Positions 44,901 through 56,900 of a stretch of DNA of 64,000 nucleotides are shown piece by piece. The position numbers and the translations under genes were made by a program. Numbering within the stretch: the stretch's first letter is position 1; each line of letters starts with the position of its first letter. The notes under the pieces were generated by a model. That model ran no database searches and had not been told where the DNA came from. It worked only from the letters and a program-made list of their open reading frames with translations. The DNA lies in the NCBI GenBank assembly GCA_963971405.1, contig OZ020489.1, positions 42,486,510 to 42,550,509 of the forward strand. Reading direction: 5' to 3'. This stretch comes from Psococerastis gibbosa (Eukaryota; Arthropoda; Insecta; Psocodea; Psocidae).

Positions 44901-47900
44901 TGAGCCGTCTAAGCTAGATTTATTTAGAATTGCAGTGCTGAGTGCTGCCAATATTACTAAAAGTTATCGAATGTTCCGACAAAGATAAGGCCTTAAGTGG
45001 GACGTGGGCTGTTACAGATAATTTGAGCATTTCGACACGTTTCTACCAGTCTGTTGTAGACATGGCGGGGTACGCACATCTACGAATTGTTGAGGTGAGA
45101 AACTGAGAATCATGTTATTGTATAATCAGGGCCGTATTTAGCTTACCCCATTGGCCCGGGCTTGCCTTCCCAACTACTCCCACCCCCCTTGTGGCGTCTA
45201 ATTATTATATAGACAGTACTCACAGTAGACAGACACTGGTGTCCCCATGCGAACATTTGCAGAATTTACAGCAACCATATTTCATATACTTATTATTATT
45301 ATTATTTTTGTCAGCCGAATGTCAACATCTTCATTTTTTTTTCCTATTTATACTTAGTATAAGGAAAGCTTTGTAATGGTCGAAATTTTCGATTTCGTGA
45401 TTTCAGTGGTTTTTACGAAATGTGTGTCTGTCTTTTCCTTGATTTGTGGGCAAACTACTCCCTGGATTTTGATGATATATGGCGTCTAGGTTCACAAAAA
45501 TCAAACCTCGGGTCTATTTTTATTATTTTGGGGTTAACTTAATTTTGGCCGGGTTTGTCCTTCCAAAAACCTAAAAAAAATGGCTAAAAAAATTATTTAT
45601 CAAAAACTGCTGCAATGATTTATTTTATACCCTCATTTAGTCGTTATTAATGCAAGCAAAATCCAATAGGTGGCTTGCCTTGAAAGTTTGGTTCGGGGGC
45701 AATATAAGTAATAATAGAAAATATATATTTTCATGAAAAATGAATAAAAAATAATTCTTTTGCGAAACCTTTCTTTTGATTCTTTATGCTGATGTGAAAG
45801 CTTGTACGCATGGCCGTGCCCCCCGAAATAACTTTTTGTATGTAAACCTGTATGGTTTGAAGAGTTTATCCATTAATAAATTACGTTAAACAAAAACCTG
45901 GGCACGGCCTTGCTTGTACGGGTTCACTCGTACCGGTTTCTTTAAAATGTCAAGAATTAGCGACAGCAGTGCCGTATATTTTTTATTCAAATAAGGCTTA
46001 ACTCCAGAGCAAATTAAAAACCGCTTGGATGGGGCCACCCGCCACACTGAAAAACTGGCTTATTAGTTATTAGAGACCGCCGGTATGAACGTGAGACTGA
46101 AAATCACGGGACTGGACAGTGGACTGTCGAGCGTTGGCCTCCATTCTTCTTCTTTCTTTCTTTTCCTTGTCCAGTATTCCCTGGACAAGGAGCATATATT
46201 ACAAAAATACAATACATAATAATACCATCCCGCATCCCCAAGCTAGCGCTTATTTGGGACAAAAGACTCATACAGTGCTGCTAAACAAGGCTTAATCATT
46301 TATATTTATATTTTTATTAATTCTTCTTTTTTCTTCTTCGGCCGGTACTCCCCTGCGCCGAAGGAATATATTTATAAATTAACAATAATAATAATAATAA
46401 TAATAATGCGTGTATTTATCAAAAAAACATAAATTTTTCTAAAAACCGGTGATGACAGACAGTAGTCATTGAATAAGCTGCTGTAAAAATTGTATGTGGT
46501 TACTGCACGTTTATTGTATGATGTAACTAGCTATTAGACAGTGCAGTTTACGGGGATCGGAGAGCCGATTTACATTTACTAGTTTTGCCGTCCTGACCTT
46601 GAAATAATACCTGTTATGATTGTGCAATTTACAAAGTTTTTCTTTTCCCTGTTTTCGCAATTATATGAGCTTGGTTAGCGGGTGGAGGGGGTGCTTCATG
46701 CCAAAATATGAGTATAGACTATAAACTTTGTGTTATTAGAAAAGCATCATGTATTGTAGTATAGACTATGTACAGACTCCACTTGTGTGGAGTGGACCTA
46801 TAATGCCCCGAAATGGTTAAGGGTGCAAGTGAGCTCTCCAAGAAGACTAATTGACAAGTCAGAGGATCCGAACTAAATGCTTGTATAATAGTGGTGGTTC
46901 AACCATTTTATGCATCGATTGTTACATTAGACAGAGGCTGGTACATTGTTAGAATCTTAAGTAGTCACACAATAGGATATACTATTATAACTATAGTGAG
47001 AGTCACACATAACAGGACGTACCATAAATATATGAATATACACACACGCGGATATCGTAACTACAGGATATTACAGACCTACAGGCTACTCGCTAGTCGT
47101 TTATGCCTCCACGAAGTAATTTGCTACGCTTTACATGGACCTCCAACGAAGAGTGTTTTCCCTAAATATTTTGTTTGCACCAGCGGGGGACAGTTTCCAA
47201 ATCTAGATGTTTTTGCTCTGTTAGTACTGTTAGTAGTGACAATTGACAACGCGGGGGAACAAAACCCCTTTAAATGCGTATAAAATGTGACTAATGTCCC
47301 TGTCACCTATAATTGGCGTATTATAACAAAGAAAGGGGCTTTTCCGATAATTCCTAGTACCTCCTGTGAGTGCCATTTGTAACTGTCAAATCTCATGGCG
47401 ATGGCGATTTGGTCTGAAAACATGTTGTTTCTAACGCCTGCTTTCAGCATTCTTGCTTTAAGAAACCCTGTCAGCCTGGCGGGGGGAGTGAGTCTGTTTG
47501 TTAACTTGAGGCACCCTAAGTGCAGACTCTTTCACCTCGGGGAAAGGGGAGTTGATTGACAGGGTGGACCTCCTGATTATAGTGGATTCTGAACCACTTG
47601 GAGAACATGGTAAAGTCACACGATGAAATCGGAGGTGACCAGGACTCGACACGCACGTTGACTGCCTAAGCGCGTTATCATGTCCCACCATGTTCCCCTG
47701 CCAACGCTGTGCACGCTACCAAGTTTGCCGCAGTTTGAAACATGCTCTGCTCTAATGGACTCATTATGTTAAGGCAGTTGATAAACAAAAAATAACAAAA
47801 ACTTAGAGTTTTAGAAAAACTTGTTATAACATCCCGAATTAGTAAAACCCAAATAATCGTTAAGAAATTAACTTTGTCTAAGAAACCCACTTGTGTTAGT

Positions 47901-50900
47901 ATATAACCCAGAGCGCTTTCGGCAAGAACTGCCATCTACAGAGGGAAACCCACTAGCACAGTTACACCTTATCTGCGATTTGAGACTTGCTCAACTCGAG
48001 GAGAAGATGCAAATGTGACTAGGGAGAGGAAACCTTGGTTTATATAGGACTGGGAGCGGGGGGGGGGGCGTGGCTGGTTACCTATTCCTAACCTACTAGC
48101 TAGATCTATTAGAGGGGATGATTGTGTGAATGTTATGTCGTTTGTTAATTTTTCCCTATTGTGTAAAGCTCTTTTGATTTCAACATTTTCAAAAAAAATT
48201 AAAGTGTAACTTTTCTTTATTTTGTGTAGGGCTGTCCAATTGTGAGGATCGAATGTGTGATTTTCCGAGTTAAGGTGTTTCGCGAATGTGGTGTTGGTGT
48301 CTCCTATACCTGTTATATGTTCTCTGACCCTAGTTTTAAAGCTTTTGCCTGTTTGGCCTATGTAAATTGCGTTACAATCGTTACAATTTAGACGATATAG
48401 TAGTCAGGTGGGTGGTTCTCACCATATGCGCAATGCAACAAAATCGTGCCCTCAAGGTCTCGCTAGCAGTAGACAAATTTGGTTTGCACGACAAAATTCG
48501 CATAAAGGAATCAACTCTACCGAGTGCACTGGCATAAATTTAAGTTAACAATTACTTTGGACCGTTTTTTATAGTTATTTCTTGCTTTTTACGCATTTTT
48601 TAAAGTTTATTTTATGCATAGTGAAAACTATTGCCGTGCAGAGGGTGGTGGCCTTGGGGCACGCACTTGGTGAATGGTGGTAGCTATCCATTTATATATA
48701 TAGATCAATGGTTGTAGTAGACTATACTACTTCATACATCATATATTGTAGTATAATAAGGTATTTTAAATTTTTGAAATTGTAGTTTTCTCATCATAAA
48801 CACGATAATAATTTATAAACAATAACTTTTCGCTTAAAATCGTGTTTGTGGAAAAACTACAATTTCGAAAATTAAAAATACCTTATTATATGATGCATGA
48901 AGTAGCCTTCAGTAACTTAAATGAGCCAAATCTTTAATAACTTGCTTAGTTGATTAAATAAAAAATAAAAAGTAGGAACTTTCAGGCTGCCAATTTCCTA
49001 CGGGCTGCACACTCTTTAGATTTAGTCTGTAGTCTCTTAAAATCTTAAATATATCAATTATCACTTCTTCTTGAAACCTTCAAGTGTGCAGTCATTTTAC
49101 AACCTACAGTGCCACTGCAGTATAAATTGCTGGAGATTCAGCATAGCCGGAAGAAGTCTATGAGAATCCTGGTCTCCAACATAGAGTTAGTGGCCTAAAT
49201 AACTTCTGCTGCCCCCCCCCCTCACCGCATGACCTTTGGTGCGCTCTACCTTGTCTCATTTCTTCATCTATTTTTATGAGTGATAGTCAATAGTGGAAGA
49301 GGAAGAAAAACGTTTGTAGCATAAATAAAAATAATAATAATTGAAAACGTACCAGAACAAAGTAACAGTAGAAGCAACATGTAATTTTCTTTTAAGACAT
49401 ACCGCAGTACCTGACAGTTTATCAAATTTAGATACATCTTGAGTTGTATCAAGGATAAGGATGAAATACTGGGAAGATTTAATTTCAAACATAAGTTTCT
49501 TTTTAGCACAAACCTGGAACTGTGAGCCGAAGCCAGTGGCGTAAATAACACCCCCGTAACTCGCGCGGTGCGTGGTGGTTCAGCACTGCTGTGGGGCGCA
49601 CTTCGGCTCAAAAAATAATAATAGAATAATTTAGAAATCTGCGTAATTAATAAAAATATTCAATTTCAATTTGTTATCAATTTATTTATTTATTTATTTT
49701 TATTTTTTATTTTTTAATGCGCGGGACTCTTTTGAGTATATTTGCGCCGGTCGGTGTGTGTGTGTGTGTGTGGAAGTCATGGGTGTTTTAGAATGGTTTT
49801 GTCTACAGTCTACAGGTGGGGCATGACTCCGGTCTTGCTTAGAAAGCTTAATGTTGCCGTGACCGGCCCATGCTTGTCCCCTATTAAGTTTGGCAGGGTG
49901 TGTGGTTTAGGTAACGAAATTTTGACGATGTATAATACCACTATTGACTATCACTCATAAAAAAGATGAAATAATGAGACAAGGTAGGGCGAACCAAAGG
50001 TCTTGCGGAGGGCGCAGCAGAAGTTATTTACGCCAATGGCCGAAGCGCGCCCCCCAGCAATGCTTGCCCCCCCCCCCCCCCCCCGCGCCCCGTGGATTAC
50101 GGGGTGTTATTTACGCAACTGTTTTATATAGGAGAGATGGAACATTCGAGTAAGGATTACTCATTTACTCTTCCTGTCTCATCAGCCATTGTATTGGAAT
50201 ATTTTTCCTAATGTCCATGATATTTTTTAGCTGTACAAAGAATATTTCTTTTTAAATCTGACTTTTTGACTTTGTACAAAAAACGTGGGTGTGCGGTTTG
50301 ACAACCTTTCACCCCAAAAGTCAAATTTCTCATAAACTATCGCTCATAGAACCATAATTTAGGAGTCATAAAGTAGCAGAAATGTGCCTCTGCATTTTGA
50401 TTTATATAATGTGGCTGCCACTATCACAGTTTGGCCACAGTTTTGGACCTTGCCCAATCTTGAATTTTTTACACCTTGTAGTGGCCAACAAACCGTGTTA
50501 ATTGGGGGATGTGGCCATATGCTATGCTTCAAAATTATAGGAACATTTCTTCTACTTTGCGACCCCTCTACAGTCAATATTTCATGGGGAATTGGTAAGA
50601 AAAAAACGGATGTCCGATTGGCTATGTGTGTGTGCATCTAAACTACATCGTTGATGCCAAGAAATTAAAGTTGTTTTCCCGATTGGAAAATACCAGAGCT
50701 TATATAGGCAAATTATGTATAATATTGGTTTGGCTCAGCATACGTGACCTTGATATTTAGGTATCATTTAGAGCCTAATCTAAATGTTATGCAACCATGT
50801 TGTATTCCTATATCATGCGTTTGGTGCATGTAAGTATAGAAAAATGGTTGCATCCTGTCTTAATAATGTTATAGCATGTCCCACATTTGCTATACATTTA

Positions 50901-53900
50901 TTTTTATGATCATGCGTTGAATGCCATGTAAAGAAGGTGGTTCCGGACCTCCTTAGTTGAGTGTAAGAGAGGACTTTACCTTAAATAGCTCTAATTCCGT
51001 ATGGTTGAAGAACCAAAAATATATACATATTTATTAATAGTACATTATTGCATTCCACCGACCGGCTAGGGCTATTTACAAAAACGGTGACGTGGTAGCA
51101 GACATTCAAGACTTAGGTGGCGTTTCCACAGACCTCGCATTGCAGAATGCAAATGACATTGACGGAAATTAGAATTTTTTCTTTTTATAGAAATCTATTA
51201 AAATGTTTGTACTTAACATATCCCATGACGCCATTTTTTAATTTTAGTTTGTTTGTTTGTGATTTTACTGTATGATCATTGATCAATTTTAACTATGGCA
51301 TAGAGGAAAATAAACATTTCCGTCAATTCTGCAATGCGAGGTCGGTGGAAACCCCGCCCAAGTCTTGAATGTCTGCTACCACGTCACTGTTTTTGTAAAT
51401 AGCCCTAGCCGGTCGGTGGAATGGGCACCTAAGGAAAGCTTTGTGGTGGTCGAAATTTTCGATTTCGAGACTCTGTTCATCGATTTCCGGGCAAACTACT
51501 CGGCCGATTTTGTTGGAATTTTGCATATATAGGTTCACAAAAATCATACCTCGAAGCATTTTTATATATTTTGGGCTAACTCAATTTGGGGGGGGGGGGG
51601 TTTATTCTAAAAAAAATCCAAAAAAAAACGTCTAAAAACATTATTTCTCAAAAACGGCTCCAACGATTTATTTTAAATTCACATAATTATATTGTAGTCA
51701 TTATTAATGTTAACAAAATGCGGGGGGTCGCTTGCCCCTTGATAGTTTGCTTCTGGGGGTAAAAAAATAAAAATAACTCAATTTGCATGAAAAATGACTA
51801 AAAAATAATTTTTCTGCGGAACCTTTCTATCGATGATTTCTACCTTCAGGTATGTTTTAGGTATTCAATAGGGTAAAAAAGGACAGGTTGCATTCCCAAG
51901 AAAATATTTGCTTCTGTGCTAAAAATTATTTTTTGGAGAAATTATGGAAAATTCACGCTCCAATACATTACGTGCCATGTGTCATTGTTACTTCTGTTAC
52001 AATGCATTGGTCTGTTCGTTCCAGAATATGCAATTAATTTTATGGGGTTTTTAATGTATTGAGGTGGACCCCCCCCCCCCTCCTCGAGGGATCTGAAATT
52101 TAACCATAGGGAAATTATTTCCTATGAAATTACACATGTCTATATCTACTAATTTATAAATTGGAAAGCATGTTCGAGTAAACTCGGACCGGTCCTTATT
52201 GTGTGCCCTTTCTAGACTCTGCAATTGCCTCACCGTTCTATCCACTGCTTCAAAATATAAAAAAAAACAGCCGCAATGCAACTCAATTACAATATTACTT
52301 TACATACTGTAGGTGCCATTACACCAATACTATTATATACCTGTAGGAAATCATGTAAGGATGCACACGTACCGTTCTACCGGATCTTTCTATATTTTCC
52401 GTTTTTGCGGCTGTTTTTTGTGTTTTTGAGTTTAAATAATAGTTAGCTTATGGATTAAGAAATGCATTAGCTCTCTACGTATTCCATATCTATGGGTGAG
52501 AGTGAAGCCCAAACCTATAGGACGAAATACCGCTACCCATATACATGATACACACGTCTTAACAGTCTTAGCGCACAATGTGGTAGCGGTAGCATATCTG
52601 TATATCTATTCCGGTAGTTGGCTTGGAGCCTTTGTCGGTATAGGTTCAGTTTAGGTGCATACCTAGTAGTTTGTATTTCTGCGCGTGAATGCGTTAGTGA
52701 AAGTGATTTTTGTACCTCTTAAGTGACAGCCTGTCAGGATATGTAGGGTGTTGGCAGTACACTACACTACAAGTCAGGACATATAGAGTAGTGGCACGGG
52801 CTCCGACTTTCACCCGAAGTGTTGTTGGTTCGAGTCCCACTCTTGCTACATTTTATTACCATGCTTTGGTGGGCATGTAAAGCAGGCGGTTCCGGAATGT
52901 TGAATGTTCGATAGGGTTTCACCTAATAACTCTAATTCGCTTGCCCCTTGATAGTTTGCTTCTGGGGGTTAAAAAATAAAAATGACTAAAAAATAATTTT
53001 TCTGTGAAACTTTTCCATCGATGATTTCTACCTTCAGGCGTGTTTTAGGTGTTAAATTGAGTAACGAAACCGGACAGGTTGCTTTCCACAAAAAATTATT
53101 TAGTTTTGTGCAAAAAAAAAAATGTTTTTGAAAAAATGATAGAAAATTCACGGTCAAATGCATTGCGTGCCCTGCCATTATTGCTGTGTGGTAATTTGTT
53201 GGTCTGACCTATCTAGAATTTACCTCACCTCCAGTGACGTCAGAGGTGGGCACCCCCCCCCCCCCTGAGATGCCCGAAAATTATTTACCATGAAATTATG
53301 AAATTACTCATTTCCTCTAGCTACTACTTGATAAATTGGAAAGCATGTTCGAGTAAACTCGGACCGGTTCTTTATTGCGTATCTGCGTGTGATTGTCGGT
53401 GAAAGTGTTTTTTTTTTATCCGCCTTCTGTAGATATTCACTTTCATTTAAATAAGCGAGTCTTATGAGACATGGAACTGGCAAAGCTTACGTTACGAACA
53501 ATATGTCAGCAATTTTTCAGCTTCGAAAACCTTGTCCTCTCTGAGTTGTTCTCGAAAAACGGCGACATTTTTGGTCATTTCTCTGTTTTACGCCTTCTCT
53601 TATTTAATACTTTCCAGTATTAATATGGTATATATTACACTGACATTAAATTAACTTTGGTTGAAGAGGTGACCTCCTCGTTATAACAGAATTTAGAGGA
53701 TATGTAAAAAAATGTGGGTTCTAATCCCGCCAAGCCCATCAGTTTTTTTCCACATCCTGTAATTTCGGTTCTTCTGATGTGGTCCCTTGTGAAACTTCAG
53801 AGGAAAGATAAAAGATCCGTAATTACCTCCATTTCGGTGAGAAGAGCAAAATGGATGGGTCACCTGATCAGACAAGAAGGACTCCTAAGCACCATAATAG

Positions 53901-56900
53901 AAGGAACAATCGAAGGCACCAATGCAAGAGGGCGACCAAGGAAGTACGCGTACGCAGAAGACCTCAAGAAAGATATGAGATGCGGAACCTACTTGGAACT
54001 CAAGAGAACGGCCCAAGACAGGGAGGAGTGGAGAAGGAGGTGAAAAGATTAGCTGCAAACCAATCGCTAGATTGCAATTACAGAAGATGTGGTCACAAAC
54101 TTATCGATTGATTGACATCAACTCCCAATACTCTATATATCACCCTCTCTCGGTCCTGTGCCTTTTCAGTTCTTGGTACGTGCGAGCTCCTGCGTTCTCC
54201 TTAACTAGATCCATGAATTCCTTCTTCGGTCGAGCTCTTCTGCTGTTTCCTTCCACTGTCCCCTCCATGATGGTGTGTATCAGATTTTCGTGTTATATAA
54301 ACGCCCTACCCATTTCGCTCTTCTTTTTTTATATGGGGCTGCAGCTGTCTCTCAGCTGTGTCGACAGCTTTCGACTATTAAGACTATTGCATCCTTACGC
54401 CTATTTCTGCACTCATCGCGTATTCTCTACATATCTACAAGTACGTCTGCCTTCTGATTGTCAATGTGTCTCGATAGCTGGTACTGACCTTAATACAATA
54501 TGCTAACCTTACAACAAGGAGCTATGTCGACAGCTTTCCACTAGTTATGACTATTGGCTTCTTAAGCCTATTTCTTCACTCATCGCGTGTAAGCTACGTG
54601 TTTACCAGTATGTATTAGTCTACCATCTGATAATCAATATGTCTCGATATCTGGTAATGCCATTAATGCAAGCTAACCTTGCTGCAAGAAGTGGTGCCTA
54701 CAGCTTTCCACAAGTTGTGGCTATTGACTTCTTACGCCTATTTTAGCACGCATCGCGGTGTCCCTACGTGTCTAACAGTGTCTACCATCTGATAATCGAT
54801 ATGTCTCGATATCTAGCAATGACCTTAACCCACAAGCTAAACTTGCTACAAGAAGTGGTGCTTACAGCTTTCCACAAGTTGTGACTATTTCCTTCTTACG
54901 CATATTTTAGCACACACGCGGTGTCCCTACGCGTCTGACAGTGTCTACCATCTGGTAATTGATATGTCTCGATATCTGGTAATGACCTTAATCCACAAGC
55001 TAACCTTGCTAGAAGAAGTGGTGCCTACAGCTTTCCACAAGTTGTGACTATTGACTCATTACACCTATTTCAGCACGCATCGCGGTGTCCCTACGTGTCT
55101 ACCAGTATGTCTACCATCTGATAATCGATATGTCTATGGATGTATCTGGTAATGACCTTAATACAAGCTAACCCTGCAACAGCAAATGGCGGTGTAGACA
55201 GCTGCCATTCAGGCTTATTTTGGCACTTATCGCGGCGTCCAGTGTGTCTACCATCTGATAATCGATATGTCTATGGATGTATCTGGTAATGACCTTAATA
55301 CAAGCTAACCCTGCGACAGCAAATGGCGGTGTAGACAGCTGCCATTCAGGCTTATTTTGGCACTCATCGCGGCGTCCAGTGTGTCTACCAGCTGATAGTC
55401 GATATGTCTATGGATGTATCTGGTAATGACCTCAATACAAGGTCGGACATTTCTATTTAACCAACTCCCATAATTGTTTCAGTCATTTCAGTTTCAGTCA
55501 GTCAAGCGCGGCCCATATAGGGATTAACTTTCAACATTACTAATAGTAGTATAGCTAGTGGTTATTCTAATGGTTCGCCATATTAAATTAAAAAAGTATA
55601 TTTTGCAGTGCTAGTGCTCAAAATAACTCGATAAGCTAAGGCTTGAGAGCGTGATAATTAAGTGTATTGGAAATATTGTCAATATATTGCCCCTTGTTCG
55701 GGTGGACAAGGAAAGAGGTGAAGTGATCACTATCATTCTTTTGTGACTTATAGATTATTTTAATTTAGTTAGTTTTGGACTTTTCAAGTGAGTGTCTGAG
55801 TTATATTAAGTTGCTGCCAGCTGATGATTTGATGATTTTTATGGATATTTTGTAGGAGAGTTTGGACACAATGCCCAGCCATACTTTGGTAAGTCCTTAC
55901 ACGAGGTAGTTATTGTTATTGTGTATGTTGTAATGTCTGTTGACTGATATACGGGCAAGGAAGGCTAAAAATGGCGATTAATTGTCGACAAAACAAGAGG
56001 AGCAAACAAAAATTGACTTCTTTAGGGTAATTAATTGGGTCCAGCGGTTGTAAAAACATTCAAATTGATTTCGGAGAAAACATTGATTCTAGAGATGTTG
56101 AGAAGTAAAGGATATTTTCCTTTACATTTTTAAGTGCACTAATACCAATCACAAAAATAATAAAAATTACGGACACTCAAGAATGAAGTTATCAAAAAAG
56201 TGAAAAAATATGCCCCTAGACAATATTTTTGTGAACTTAAACGCTAAATTTAATCAAATTCTATCGAGTAGTTTGGCACCAATTCGAGTTACCCACAGAC
56301 ATTTCGTATAAAGTCCACTTTTTTGGTTCATGGGACCTGAAATCGGGTAAATCAGTTGCAATCTCGAAATCAAAAATTTCACAAAGCTTTCTTTATACTG
56401 ATGTATAAATAGGAAAGAAAATATAAACCAACCTGTTTTGGGGATCTAAGGGTGACAGTGTCATCGGTAAGCTTCCTCTGGCAATGGTATAATATTATTT
56501 AACAAAACGTTAGTTTGACTTACATTGGTTGCAGTGTTAATAGTCATTAGCGGTAGGGAAGTGATGATGGGAGTAGCACCCACTCCCGAAACGTCGCCCC
56601 CCGCCCCTGACTATTAACACAGCAGGCAATGTAAGTCCAACTAACCCTTTATTAAATAGCTTCCTCTTAAGCACCTTTTTTTAAGCCGGCCTGGCCGATA
56701 ATTGGCGGGTGACAACATGTTTTGCAAGTGTGGGCGTGTTAAATAGAAGTCTATGTGTCCCTAACACGATCTTTGGCAGAGCTTGTTTAAATGTGACTGA
56801 CAGTTTAATGTCAATTGTGATTCATTATGCAGCTTTCGCTGCGAATGATGTCATATTTGTTTTTATAAGGCCACACTCTATAGATCTCTTTCGTATAGCA

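Noticed and set aside
46891..47283. 130-codon open frame
   Set aside because: No recognisable domain, no splice context and no supporting composition; probably chance within a PCYT1 intron.
54350..55445. Possible CRISPR-like array
   Set aside because: The units are long, contiguous and diverged, without short identical repeats and unique spacers; the genome is eukaryotic.
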